Origin: Propionibacteriaceae bacterium
Lineage (GTDB): Bacteria > Actinomycetota > Actinomycetes > Propionibacteriales > Propionibacteriaceae
DNA: 64,000 bases
Reading direction: 5' to 3'
Assembly (NCBI GenBank): GCA_031267645.1
Contig: JAIRYW010000008.1
Location: forward strand, 1 to 64,000
Both the position numbers and the translations under genes were made by a program. A model generated the notes under the pieces. It was not told where the DNA came from. It saw only the letters and a program-made list of their open reading frames with translations, and did not search any database. Positions 16,640 to 24,806 of the stretch are shown here, piece by piece; within the stretch, counting starts at the first letter, position 1, and every line of letters begins with the position of its first letter.

Positions 16640-18773
16640 GGCGAGAGACGACCCGATCAAGGCCGCGCTGGACGACTTGACCCCCCAGATGACTCCAGCC
16701 CCGGAGCTGACGGACCGACTGCTCCAACGCCTGGCCCAAGAGCCGGACGTCGAGCCGGGCGCGGCCCCCGGTACCGACTGGCCGGGCGCCGCTCCCCTGG
16801 CCCGACCCGGGCCCACCGTCGGACCCCGAGCCCGGCCCGACTCAGCTGGTCGAGGTCCCCGCTGGCCGGGCGGTCGGCCTAGGCCCGCCGGCCGGAGCCG
16901 TCCGCGGGGCTTGCTCCCGACCGGTTTGGCGACCGGGTTGGCGGTCGGACTGGCCGCCGTCCTAGGCCTGCAAGCCCCGGCCGGGACCGAGCCGGTGGCC
17001 GAGATCCCGTTCGTGACGGCGGCCCCGGCCCCGAAGGCGGAGGGGCCCCTGACCGGACCGTCGAACTACCAATCGATCTACGAACGGCTGGCCGGTCTGA
17101 GCAACGCCGTCGTCGGGGGCAGTGGTGGCGGCGCCGTCGGCGCCACGGCCGATGGATCAGCCGAGTTGTCCTTCGGCGGCGGCGTCGTACCCACCGCCGC
17201 CTCCGGCACCAATGTCCAAGTCGCCGACATCGACGAGGGCGACCTGGTCAAGACCGACGGCCGGATCATCTTCGTGGCCAACGGCAGTCGGGTGGCCCTG
17301 TTCGAGGCGGCCGGGCCGGCCACCCGACAACTGTCCGGGATCGATTTCGGCTCCCAGACCGGCCCGGCCCCGACCAGCCAGGTGCTCGACCTGATGGTCT
17401 GGCAGTCCCGTCTGGTCGTTTTCCTGCACGAGTACGTGGCCCAGGAGATTCCGACCAGCCGGGACGACTTCGCCTACGTCTATTACCAGGCCGCCAACAC
17501 CCGTACCTTGGTCTACGACGTCTCCGACCCGACCCAGCCCGACCTGGTGGTCGAGTTCGCCCAGAGCGGGGCGTACCAGGCCTCGCGCCTGTCCGGCTCC
17601 TCGCTCTATCTGCTGACGAACCACCAGATCCTGGGCCCGATCGATCCGAACGCTCCGGACAGTTTCGTGCCCCAGGTGTCCGGCCCCCCAGGCCGCCAAT
17701 TGGTGCCGCTGGAGGACATCCACGTCATGCCGCGTGTGAGCCAGCCGACCTACGCCGTGGTCAGCGCCATCGACCTGGCGGAGGGCCGCCGGCTGGGCCA
17801 AGAGTCGGTCTTGGGCGGATCGGGCCCGATCCACATGACCGCGGACAACCTCTATCTGACTACGGTCGACGACGACCGAGAGCTGATCCTGGGGGGCTTC
17901 TCCGACATGGCCTGGCTCCCGCCCAGCACCACCTATCTGGTGCGCCTGGCTTTGGCCGATGGACCCCAGGTGGCGGCGTCCGGCCAGGTCGAAGGGGTGT
18001 TGAACGACCAATTCTCCCTGGACGAGCACCAGGGCAGCCTCAGAGTCGCGACCACCGTCTTCGAGGAGTGGGAGCTGGGCTGGCGCCCGCGACCCCAGTT
18101 GTCGGTCTTCGATCAGGACTTGAACCTGGTCGGCTCGATCCCCCACCTGATCGAGAATGAACAGATCCAAGCGGTCCGCTTCATGGGCGAGACCGGCTAC
18201 GTCGTGACCTTCCGGCAGGTCGATCCCTTGTTCAGCCTGGATCTGAGCGATCCGACCCAGCCGACGGTCCTGGGCGCCCTTGAGATCCCCGGCTTCAGCG
18301 ATTACCTCCACCCTTGGACGGACGACCTGCTGGTGGGCTTCGGCTACAACGGCGACCAGACCGGCCTGACCTCCGGACTGAAGTTGTCTTTGTTCGATCT
18401 GGCGGACCCGGCGGCGGTCAGCGAGCTGGCGACCGAGTCGATCGACTACGACTCCTCGGAGGCGCTGCAAAATCATCACGCCTTCTTCGCCAGCCTGGAG
18501 CAGGGCCTGATCGGCTTCCTGGTCGAGCGCTGGACGATGTACGACGACCACGGCGTCCAAACTGACGGCGCCTGGCACTATCTGGTCTACCAGGTCGACC
18601 CGGTGGCCGGCTTCCAGCTGCGTCAGACGATCGACTTGACCGATCTGGTCGACCCGGCCGAACCCAGCCTGAGCGTGCGCGGCCTGGTGCTGGGCGACCA
18701 CTTCTATCTCTGCGCCCCCAGCACGATCCAGGTCTTCGAGCTGGACGCCTTCCGCAAGGTCGGCCGAGCCTAA
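16629..18773 (+). CDS. membrane-anchored beta-propeller protein, probable anti-sigma
   Basis: A 714-residue protein. The cytoplasmic N-terminus (1-93) starts with a helical Asp/Glu-rich piece (KAALDDLTPQMTPAPELTDRL) and a Pro/Arg-rich linker. A single membrane helix lies at about 94-114. The outside part is a Beta_propel domain (PF09826-like) beginning with NVQVADIDEGDLVKTDG at about 195, followed by repeated blades (LVYDVSDPTQPDLVVEF, SLDLSDPTQPTVLG). The 11-nt overlap with the ECF sigma gene and this topology suggest an anti-sigma factor whose external sensor is the propeller. The propeller family is clear. The anti-sigma role is inferred, because the N-terminus lacks a zinc-finger motif such as HxxxCxxC. 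Confidence 0.75.
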   Translation: MKDEARDDPIKAALDDLTPQMTPAPELTDRLLQRLAQEPDVEPGAAPGTDWPGAAPLARPGPTVGPRARPDSAGRGPRWPGGRPRPAGRSRPRGLLPTGLATGLAVGLAAVLGLQAPAGTEPVAEIPFVTAAPAPKAEGPLTGPSNYQSIYERLAGLSNAVVGGSGGGAVGATADGSAELSFGGGVVPTAASGTNVQVADIDEGDLVKTDGRIIFVANGSRVALFEAAGPATRQLSGIDFGSQTGPAPTSQVLDLMVWQSRLVVFLHEYVAQEIPTSRDDFAYVYYQAANTRTLVYDVSDPTQPDLVVEFAQSGAYQASRLSGSSLYLLTNHQILGPIDPNAPDSFVPQVSGPPGRQLVPLEDIHVMPRVSQPTYAVVSAIDLAEGRRLGQESVLGGSGPIHMTADNLYLTTVDDDRELILGGFSDMAWLPPSTTYLVRLALADGPQVAASGQVEGVLNDQFSLDEHQGSLRVATTVFEEWELGWRPRPQLSVFDQDLNLVGSIPHLIENEQIQAVRFMGETGYVVTFRQVDPLFSLDLSDPTQPTVLGALEIPGFSDYLHPWTDDLLVGFGYNGDQTGLTSGLKLSLFDLADPAAVSELATESIDYDSSEALQNHHAFFASLEQGLIGFLVERWTMYDDHGVQTDGAWHYLVYQVDPVAGFQLRQTIDLTDLVDPAEPSLSVRGLVLGDHFYLCAPSTIQVFELDAFRKVGRA

Positions 18774-18846
18774 GTGGATTGAATGGGTGCTGACAGCCAG
18801 CGCTGACAGGTCCGACCTCGAAGAGTGGACTTGGGCGCGGTGGTCC

Positions 18847-19302
18847 TCAGTTGGATTGGACGCTGGCGTCGATGGTCCCGCGGGGCACCACCCAGTGCGC
18901 CAAAAGCCGGGGCTCCACTTCGGACAGGTGATCGAAATCACTGTCGTAATGCACCACCACAACCTCTTGGGTCTGGTCTGAGTGATGTATGGCGGTCGCG
19001 GCGATTTGGAGGTCCGAGACGCCGACGGCGCGGCCTTTTCCGACCTGGAACAGCTTCCGTTGCAGATCGATGGCGATGTCGGCGATCTCACGCGTCAGCG
19101 GTAGGAACACCACCCCCAGCGCGAAGGCGACCATCCGTACATGTTCGCTCAGGCTCCTCGCGGAATAGCCCTGTTCCAGCACGCTGGGCAGGCAATTCGC
19201 CAGTTCGCCGGTCTCGAGGAGCCGGCCGACCGCATCGGCCACGTCATCGCTGAGGTGGACGCGCCCCCAGACGGAGTTGTCGACCAAATAGAGGCGTTTC
19301 AC
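18847..19302 (-). CDS. vapC: VapC-type PIN-domain toxin
   Basis: A 151-residue PIN ribonuclease. Motifs are YLVDNSVWGR (first acidic residue), the central SVLEQGYSAR, VSDLQIAATAI and VVHYDSDFDHLSEV, so the four expected acidic positions are present. It overlaps the antitoxin stop by 4 nt (ATGA), the usual antitoxin-toxin order. It is predicted to cleave RNA when the antitoxin is degraded. Length is normal and the gene looks intact. Confidence 0.85.
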   Translation of the reverse strand: MKRLYLVDNSVWGRVHLSDDVADAVGRLLETGELANCLPSVLEQGYSARSLSEHVRMVAFALGVVFLPLTREIADIAIDLQRKLFQVGKGRAVGVSDLQIAATAIHHSDQTQEVVVVHYDSDFDHLSEVEPRLLAHWVVPRGTIDASVQSN

Positions 19303-19511
19303 CGTTGCGCTTCTCTGACCACATCCGGGTCGGCCAGTTCGGCCATGCCGCCGGCGCGGGCGAACTCCAGCCAGCTCAAAGCGCCATGCCGACGCACCAT
19401 CTCCTCCAGAGCGAGGTTCACGGCGGCTTTCTTAGTCAAGACTCGGCCCGCCGCGACCGTCCGAGCCGCCTCCATCAGGGCGTCATCCACCTCGACCAGG
19501 ATTTTCGTCAC
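19299..19511 (-). CDS. vapB: VapB-type antitoxin
   Basis: A 70-residue protein starting at GTG 19511 with a strong AGGAGG site (19519-19524) 7-8 nt upstream. The N-terminus (KILVEVDDALMEAARTVA) and LTKKAAVNLALEEMVRRHG form a VapB ribbon-helix-helix DNA-binding domain of the VapB_antitoxin family. The C-terminal third (LSWLEFARAGGM) is the toxin-binding tail. It should neutralise the downstream VapC and repress its own promoter from the AT-rich site just upstream. Confidence 0.85.
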   Translation of the reverse strand: MTKILVEVDDALMEAARTVAAGRVLTKKAAVNLALEEMVRRHGALSWLEFARAGGMAELADPDVVREAQR

Positions 19512-19522
19512 CAGCTGCCTCC

Positions 19523-19552
19523 TATATATTTAAATTGAATTAGAAATATATA
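19523..19552. promoter_or_regulatory. AT-rich operator/promoter of vapBC
   Basis: A 30-bp stretch composed almost only of A and T (TATATATTTAAATT ... AATTAGAAATATATA). It is roughly palindromic and immediately precedes the vapB ribosome site. In this GC-rich setting it stands out. It combines plausible -10 sequence with the kind of inverted repeat VapB proteins bind for autorepression. Confidence 0.6.
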
Positions 19553-19718
19553 CTATTTCGAACCTGCCTCGGCGTCAACGGATGGACGGGTCGCCAGGGG
19601 CGATCCCCCTTTCAGCACATCAGTTGCAGTGGCGACGGGCACTTCCACATTCGCGGCCCCAGTTGGGCTGGCGGGACGCGTACTGGGTCGGCCCCTGACG
19701 GGAGACCCGGTCGGACAC

Positions 19719-19724
19719 TAACCT
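19719..19724 (+). promoter_or_regulatory. -10 box of the Hsp15-like gene
   Basis: TAACCT ends 7 nt before the ATG at 19732. This is the same leaderless layout as other genes here. Confidence 0.45.
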
Positions 19725-19731
19725 GACTGGT

Positions 19732-20091
19732 ATGAGGATCGACTCCTGGCTTTGGACCGCTCGTTTCTTCAAAAGCCGGTCCCAGGCCACCCAAGCCTGT
19801 CGGGCCGGCCAGGTGCGCCTGAACGGACAGGTCGCCAAAGCCGCCGCCGAGGTCAAACCGGGCGACCGGATCGGTTGGCGCGACTCGGTCCGGCCGCGCC
19901 AGGTCGAGGTGGTGCAGCTGTTGCCCCGACGGGTCAGCCCGGCCCTGGCGGTCGAGGCCTACATCGACCACAGCCCGCCGGCCCCCAGCCCGGCCGAGCG
20001 GATGGCGGTCGGCCTGCGCCCCCGGGGAGCGGGGCGGCCGGAGAAAAAGGACCGACGCGACCTCGACCGCTGGCGCGGTTTCCAGAAGTGA
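19732..20091 (+). CDS. hslR: S4-domain RNA-binding protein, Hsp15-like
   Basis: A 119-residue protein with an N-terminal S4 domain (residues 1-60: MRIDSWLWTARFFKSRSQA, then CRAGQVRLNGQ and KPGDRIGW) and a basic C-terminal tail (GRPEKKDRRDLDRWRGF). Both are typical of Hsp15 / HslR, which binds stalled 50S subunits carrying nascent chains. The family call is firm. The stalled-ribosome role is by analogy. The gene is monocistronic with a likely leaderless start. Confidence 0.85.
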   Translation: MRIDSWLWTARFFKSRSQATQACRAGQVRLNGQVAKAAAEVKPGDRIGWRDSVRPRQVEVVQLLPRRVSPALAVEAYIDHSPPAPSPAERMAVGLRPRGAGRPEKKDRRDLDRWRGFQK

Positions 20092-20144
20092 GCCCTGGAG
20101 ACCGCCGAGGGATTTATGTCGCCCGGACGACCGCTGGAGCCGGC

Positions 20145-21017
20145 TCAGGACTCAGCTGGGCCGGCGGCGAGTGGGGCAGGCTCGACGATGCGTCGTAGTT
20201 CTGCGGCGGTCAGCTCGTACAAAGTCTCCCCGGCGGCCAGGGGCACGACCGTGTTGACCACCCGACCGGGCTCCAGCCGGACCAGCCCGAAGGATTGAGC
20301 GGCCCGCTCGGCCCGCATCGCGGACTGGTCGATCAAAAGGTCTTGGCTGTACGAGCAGGCCCCGGCGGCCAGGGTCAGGAGGCCGCTCCAGAGGGCCTGG
20401 GTCGGGTAGTGGTAGTGGCCGCACAGGACCAGCCGCAGGTCGCCGCCGGCCAGGGCCTGAGCCAGTTCGTCGCTCTGGCGCAGGGCGACCGAGTCGAGCA
20501 GGGCCAGCTCGGGGGCGATGGGCGGATGGTGCAACACCAGGACGCTGCCGTCGGGGGCCGGCCGCTCCCACTGGCGGCGTAGCCAGTCCAGTTGGGCCCG
20601 GTCGATCAGGCCGTCTTGGCGCCCGGGCACGGTCGAATCCAGGACGATCAGGCGCAAACCACCCACCCAAGCCACGGTGTCGACCGGCCGGTCCGAGGGC
20701 TCCAGGTCCAACAGTCCGGCCCGAAAGCTCTGACGCTGGTCGTGGTTGCCCATGGCCCAGACCAGTTCGGCCCCCAACCGGTCGGCCACCGGCTCCAGCA
20801 GGGCGCGAGCCCGCCGGTAGGCGTCGAGTTGGCCGGCGTCGGCCACGTCGCCGGAGACCACGATGGCGTCGATCTGGCGTCCACTGGCCGACAACCGCTC
20901 CAACGCGGCCGCCAACGGCCCCTCGACGTCGATCCGCCCGTAGAGCGGCGCGCCCCCGTCCACGAAATGGGTGTCGGACAGGTGGAGCAGAGTGTACGAA
21001 CGCCCGCTCGATGCCAT
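20145..21017 (-). CDS. metallophosphoesterase, CpdA/Icc-like
   Basis: A 290-residue calcineurin-like phosphoesterase with the complete dimetal site: LSDTHF (D, H), VVSGDVADAG (D), AMGNHDQR (N, H), LHHPP (H) and CGHYHYP (GHxH). The arrangement is closest to the class III cyclic-nucleotide phosphodiesterase / Icc group. The substrate could be cAMP or another phosphodiester. The start ATG at 21017 has GAAAGG upstream. It lies just before tRNA-Lys on the opposite strand. Confidence 0.8.
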   Translation of the reverse strand: MASSGRSYTLLHLSDTHFVDGGAPLYGRIDVEGPLAAALERLSASGRQIDAIVVSGDVADAGQLDAYRRARALLEPVADRLGAELVWAMGNHDQRQSFRAGLLDLEPSDRPVDTVAWVGGLRLIVLDSTVPGRQDGLIDRAQLDWLRRQWERPAPDGSVLVLHHPPIAPELALLDSVALRQSDELAQALAGGDLRLVLCGHYHYPTQALWSGLLTLAAGACSYSQDLLIDQSAMRAERAAQSFGLVRLEPGRVVNTVVPLAAGETLYELTAAELRRIVEPAPLAAGPAES

Positions 21018-21122
21018 AGCGCACCTTTCTCAAGCCGGGGCCAAGGTGTCCCGGCCCCAATTCTGCCCGGTCACCCCGCCCGTCCCCGCCCTGCCCACCA
21101 GCCGGGGGGCTACAATCGATCC

Positions 21123-21195
21123 GCCCCTATAGCTCAGTCGGGAGAGCAGCGGACTTTTAATCCGCGGGTCGCGGGTTCGAGCCCCGCTGGGGGCA
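21123..21195 (+). tRNA. tRNA-Lys (TTT)
   Basis: A 73-nt cloverleaf. Acceptor GCCCCTA pairs with TGGGGGC, the D-stem is GCTC/GAGC, the anticodon stem GCGGA/TCCGC frames loop CTTTTAA (anticodon TTT), and the T-arm is GCGGG-TTCGAGC-CCCGC. Discriminator is A and CCA is not encoded. The accessory region begins right after its 3' end, so it is a plausible attachment site, though I did not find a second copy of its 3' end. Confidence 0.97.
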
Positions 21196-21330
21196 CAGTG
21201 ACGTACACCGGTTCGGAATGCGCCGGCGTCCTGTCTGCGGACGTCACCACCAGCCAGTGAGTCCCCCTCCGAGAACGATTCCGCAACTCCACACAAAACG
21301 TTCTAACGGCCGAACAGGCTGATGCCGATG

Positions 21331-21388
21331 GTTATACACAGGTATGGCCGCGGGCGGACTAGGCGATTCGAGGCCGCCTGTGGATAAC
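21331..21388. other. inverted pair of DnaA-box-like sites
   Basis: GTTATACACAGG (21331-21342) and CCTGTGGATAAC (21377-21388) form a 12-bp inverted repeat with one mismatch. The second contains the perfect DnaA box TTATCCACA on the minus strand and the first a one-mismatch box. They flank 34 bp of GC-rich sequence. No dnaA, dnaN or plasmid replication gene is nearby, so this could be a DnaA-titration or regulatory site, or a relic of a mobile element's origin. Confidence 0.5.
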
Positions 21389-21948
21389 TCCACGATCGTG
21401 ACAAGAAACAGTTGGATAGGGCGTCGTCACGCTATACCAAGATATTGAGAATCCCTCTCCGGCTAGGCATTGGAGAGCACGCTGCTGAAGGTTCTCCCAT
21501 CAGCTGCCAACCGCCAAGATTGACACTCAGGCTGAATGTGGTCAAGCCCTGTGGGACGATGCGCGGCGGGGTCTTTCAGCTTGAAGTTAGGCCTTGCAGA
21601 CTCGCGGGTTTGTAGTGGTCGCTTTCCCTGAGGACATCAACGGCTTGGGATTAAGTATATAATAAGATGAAAGATAAATCTGAAAGCGGTAGCCCACACG
21701 CCCCGGACACCAACTCGGGCGGGACCGCCGCCTGATGACTACTCCGTTTGAATGTTTGGAAGGCGGTCACCTCGCGATGAAACGTACGAGAGTGTGTGGA
21801 CGTGTGTCACGATCGGGCCCTTGGTCTAGACCATACATTGAGACCGGAACCCCGGTCCCAGATTCACCGGCTGCTGCCTGGCTGCCCAATCACCGTGCCG
21901 ATCTTGCATCGGACGTACGCGCATGGCGCGAATGTCGCGAACAGGGTG

Positions 21949-21954
21949 TATCAT
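21949..21954 (+). promoter_or_regulatory. -10 box of the TIR-like gene
   Basis: TATCAT ends 7 nt before the ATG at 21962 and no ribosome site intervenes. This supports leaderless translation from that ATG rather than from 21923 or 21932. Confidence 0.4.
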
Positions 21955-21961
21955 TGTGCGT

Positions 21962-23080
21962 ATGAACGAAGACGAGGCAGCCGGGCAGAAATCCAGGCGC
22001 TCCCGAATCAGCCAGTCCGATATCCCCGCTCACAGCCTGGAGAAGGCTCGCCGGGTGCCTCAGGCATTAGCAGATAACTACGCCTCTCATCCGACGCGAC
22101 CGATTGATATTGCATCTGCTCTCAGCATGCAACCTTCGTCCGGAGGTTTCCGGGCCTCTCTCGGAGCAGCCATCGGCTATGGACTGACCGAGGGTGGCCC
22201 CAACGCTTCTGAAGTCAGACTCACGACGTTAGGTACGCGAGTCGTCACTCCTACTGAAGTGGACGACGACAAAGCGGCCCTCGCCGAGTCCGCATTGAAG
22301 CCGACAGTGGCGAACCAGTTCTACACCCGATATGACGGCTCGCCGTTGCCCCCCAAGAACATCGCACAGAACGTCCTTGCCACCTTGGGTGTGCCCACCG
22401 ATCGCACTAGCGGCGTGTACGACCTCCTGATTGAGAACGCTCGGTACGTTGGGTTCTTGAAGAGCATCAAGGATAAGGAGTACATCGATATCGGGAGTGC
22501 GCTTCGCAATCCCCCCGCTCCCGCTGTCGCTCCGGCCGTTGTCACGTCTACGCTAGTTGAGGCGGACCAACGCGAAAGCGATGATGAGATAAGCCCCGAT
22601 TCTTCAAGCTCTCCGCGAGCCATTGACTCAACCCCACCCAGAAAGAATGCTATCTTCGTTGGACACGGTGGAAGCAAGAGACCTATGGAGCAGTTGGTCA
22701 AGATCCTTGACGAGTACGGCATCCCCCACAAGGAGGCCATCGACGAAGCGAATCGGGCGCGCCCGATTCCACAGAAGGTGGCTGACACGATGCGGGAATG
22801 CGGTGCCGCGATTCTAGTGTTTACAGCCGACAAGGAATACTTTGACATGGAGGGCGAATCGATCTGGCGTCCGAGTGAGAACGTGTCCCACGAGCTTGGT
22901 GCGGCATCTGTCCTCTACGGCGAGCGAATCGTCGTGTTCAAGGAGAAGGGGATCGAGCTGCCCTCCAACTTCAGCAGCGTCGGTTACATCGAATTCGAGA
23001 AGGACCAGCTCAGCGACAAGGCAATAGAGCTCTTCCGGGAACTCGTCAGCATGAAAATCCTCAGTATCTCGGTCGGCTGA
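21962..23080 (+). CDS. TIR-like nucleotide-binding effector, candidate defence protein
   Basis: A 372-residue protein. The N-terminal part (about 20-175) contains two helix-rich, winged-helix-like segments ([18 protein letters not shown] ... [23 protein letters not shown] ... [12 protein letters not shown]). A Ser/Pro/Asp-rich linker follows at about 178-226. The C-terminus from 228 is a CAP12/PCTIR-type TIR-like domain (PF10137-like): NAIFVGHGG, the RARPIPQKV segment, AAILVFTAD, and NVSHELGAA with Glu311 at the catalytic NADase position. Such domains deplete NAD+ or act as cyclic-nucleotide-activated effectors in phage defence. The partner 11 nt downstream is a NYN nuclease. No nucleotide cyclase gene is adjacent, so it is not an obvious CBASS. 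Codon usage is less GC-rich than the backbone. Function is inferred. Confidence 0.75.
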   Translation: MNEDEAAGQKSRRSRISQSDIPAHSLEKARRVPQALADNYASHPTRPIDIASALSMQPSSGGFRASLGAAIGYGLTEGGPNASEVRLTTLGTRVVTPTEVDDDKAALAESALKPTVANQFYTRYDGSPLPPKNIAQNVLATLGVPTDRTSGVYDLLIENARYVGFLKSIKDKEYIDIGSALRNPPAPAVAPAVVTSTLVEADQRESDDEISPDSSSSPRAIDSTPPRKNAIFVGHGGSKRPMEQLVKILDEYGIPHKEAIDEANRARPIPQKVADTMRECGAAILVFTADKEYFDMEGESIWRPSENVSHELGAASVLYGERIVVFKEKGIELPSNFSSVGYIEFEKDQLSDKAIELFRELVSMKILSISVG

Positions 23081-23091
23081 AGAGATCTAAC

Positions 23092-23826
23092 ATGCGAGTC
23101 GGCGTATACATCGACGGATACAACCTGTACTACGGTGCCCGCGGTATCTGCGGGCGTTCCACACCCGGGTGGCGATGGCTCGATCTGCGCACAATGGTCG
23201 AGGACATGATCGCGGTGCGCTCGAAGTGGGGTGGCGTCGTGATCGAGAACGTCACATACTGCACCGCACGCATCAGCGGCACGAGCAACCCGGAGGGACA
23301 ACGCGAGCAGGATGTATACCTCCGCGCTCTCGCGCACACGAACTCGGCGACGCAGATCAGCTACGGCACCTACGTCGCCCGAGTCACCACGGCACCCCTG
23401 GCTCGTAAGGGACCTAATGGCAAGCCCATACTAGTCAAGTCGGACTGGCCGATCATGATCCAGGACAGCTCGGTCCAGGACGTTCCCGGCGCGACCTTCA
23501 TGGCCTCGGTAGCCCGCCGCGAGGAGAAAGGCAGCGACGTCAACGTCGCGTCACATCTATTGATCGACGTGCTCACAGGCGCCGTCGACGCTGCGGTGGT
23601 CATCAGCAACGATAGCGACCTGGCGTTTCCCATCAACTTTGCACGGCAGCGTGTGCCGGTCGGGCTCGTCAATCCAACCACTGGTGTGCGCGCGGGCAAG
23701 CTCGCCGGCGATCCCGCGGAGGGGGTGGGGAACCATTGGTGGACCCGACTCGAAAGCGCTGACCTGTACGAGCATCAGCTCCCCGCGATCGTTTCACCGC
23801 GCATCCGTAAGCCCGCGCTATGGTGA
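23092..23826 (+). CDS. NYN-domain (PIN-like) nuclease
   Basis: A 244-residue protein of the NYN/LabA-like branch of PIN nucleases. It shows [13 protein letters not shown] (Asp8), [14 protein letters not shown] (Asp149, Asp159) and [13 protein letters not shown] (Asp174, Asp176), so the metal-binding acids are all there. Residues 60-135 form a family-specific insert, and the C-terminus (about 205-244) contains a Trp-rich patch ([19 protein letters not shown]). The start ATG lies 11 nt after the TIR-like stop, and a terminator-like hairpin follows 35 nt after its own stop, so the two genes form a compact bicistron. It is predicted to be an RNase, perhaps the second arm of a two-component defence or abortive-infection unit. 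Confidence 0.8.
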   Translation: MRVGVYIDGYNLYYGARGICGRSTPGWRWLDLRTMVEDMIAVRSKWGGVVIENVTYCTARISGTSNPEGQREQDVYLRALAHTNSATQISYGTYVARVTTAPLARKGPNGKPILVKSDWPIMIQDSSVQDVPGATFMASVARREEKGSDVNVASHLLIDVLTGAVDAAVVISNDSDLAFPINFARQRVPVGLVNPTTGVRAGKLAGDPAEGVGNHWWTRLESADLYEHQLPAIVSPRIRKPALW

Positions 23827-23860
23827 GCACGGGTGTGGCGTGATAGTCTGCGTGCATACC

Positions 23861-23892
23861 ACCCGGCGTCTCTGGCACCGGGTCTTCTTTTT
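23861..23892 (+). terminator. intrinsic terminator after the TIR-NYN pair
   Basis: ACCCGG (23861-23866) pairs with CCGGGT (23878-23883) around an 11-nt loop, followed by CTTCTTTTT. It marks the 3' end of the two-gene unit. Confidence 0.6.
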
Positions 23893-24112
23893 GCCGCGTC
23901 GTACCGGGAAGATCAGCAGAGGCGCTAGCCCCCGAGCCGACCATGGGGATTTCGACGCACTGGTCCACTTGAGCCCAGAACGTGGTCGGGAACGCCTTCC
24001 TGCTCGTGGCCGAGCGACAACGGCGGAATGCCCCGCTGCTGTGGCCAAAACCGGTGCCATGATCGACTGTATGATCGTACGTATATCAGTTGAACGATAG
24101 GGAGATCAGGAG

Positions 24113-24382
24113 ATGGGAACTGTCACAGTTTCGGTCGCGGACGCCGGGCGCAATCTGTCAAAGCTGATTTCGACCGCGGAGGCTGGTGACGACGTGATCA
24201 TCACCCGGCGGGGTGAGCCAGCGGCTCAGCTGACGGCGGCCCGGTCGGCGGCGGGCGCTTCGAGCAACGGACGGCGGGCGTCGGTGGTGCTGGCCGAGCG
24301 CCTGGCCCTCCGGAAACACTGGCCCACGCTGGCCCAGGTGGAGGCCACCATCGCCCAGGCCAGAGATGGGTGGGGCGAGTGA
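24113..24382 (+). CDS. Phd/YefM-type antitoxin
   Basis: An 89-residue antitoxin. The N-terminal Phd fold is clear (VTVSVADAGRNLSKLISTAEAG, then DDVIITRRGEPAAQL), which is a DNA-binding dimer. The C-terminal tail (RLALRKHWPTLAQVEATIAQARDGW) is the disordered toxin-binding part. The ATG at 24113 has AGGAG close upstream. Its stop overlaps the toxin start. The upstream sequence at 24060-24100 contains AT-rich near-repeats that could be its operator. Confidence 0.85.
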   Translation: MGTVTVSVADAGRNLSKLISTAEAGDDVIITRRGEPAAQLTAARSAAGASSNGRRASVVLAERLALRKHWPTLAQVEATIAQARDGWGE

Positions 24383-24792
24383 TCTACCTCGACACCGCTT
24401 TCTGCGTCTACCTGATCGAAGACCAAGGGCTGAGGGGAATACGGGCCCGTGAGCTGCTCGACTTCGACGAAGAGTTCGCCATCAGCCCATTGGTCCTGAT
24501 GGAGTGTCTGGTCAAACCCCTGCGCGATTCCAACACGACTCTGGAAGACGACTACCGGAAGACGCTCAAAGAGTTCCACCTGCTGGACATCAGCCCGGCG
24601 GCCTATGAGCGGGCGGCCCGCTTGAGAGCTGCCACGGGGATCAAGACCCCCGACGCCATCCATTGGGCGACAGCGACGCTGAGTGGTTGTGCGGAACTCT
24701 GGACTGGAGACGCCGCCTTGGCCGCCAAGTCGGCCGGGTTCGCGGTCGACCGATTCGCCGACGAACTATCGTCTCTGTCACGACACCGCTAG
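24379..24792 (+). CDS. VapC-type PIN toxin paired with a Phd-type antitoxin
   Basis: A 137-residue PIN nuclease: IYLDTAFCVYLIED (first Asp), SPLVLMECLVKPL (Glu), KTPDAIHWATATLSG (Asp) and LWTGDAALA (Asp) provide the four acidic residues. The GTG at 24379 overlaps the antitoxin stop as GTGA; a GTG three codons earlier (24370) is possible. The mix of a Phd antitoxin with a PIN toxin is common. It looks intact. Confidence 0.85.
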   Translation: MIYLDTAFCVYLIEDQGLRGIRARELLDFDEEFAISPLVLMECLVKPLRDSNTTLEDDYRKTLKEFHLLDISPAAYERAARLRAATGIKTPDAIHWATATLSGCAELWTGDAALAAKSAGFAVDRFADELSSLSRHR

Positions 24793-24806
24793 TGTCGAGG
24801 CCGCCG

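Larger units (their letters stand above)
21196..21961. other. 766-bp region after tRNA-Lys, no clear gene
   Basis: Noncoding or decayed sequence with lower GC than the backbone. It holds the DnaA-box-like inverted repeat at 21331-21388 and a perfect TATAAT at 21658-21663. A 22-codon frame (21667-21735) is followed with overlap by a 76-codon frame (21735-21965), whose stop overlaps the TIR-like gene start by 4 nt. Neither frame has a ribosome site or recognisable homology, so neither is called a gene. No integrase is visible. Confidence 0.4.

Noticed and set aside
21735-21965. A 76-codon gene translationally coupled to the TIR-like gene
   Set aside because: The ATGA overlap is suggestive, but the protein has no recognisable features and no ribosome site; a single 4-nt overlap can occur by chance.
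21962-23826. A CBASS operon
   Set aside because: No cyclic-nucleotide synthase or CBASS accessory gene lies nearby, so the TIR-like/NYN pair is described separately.
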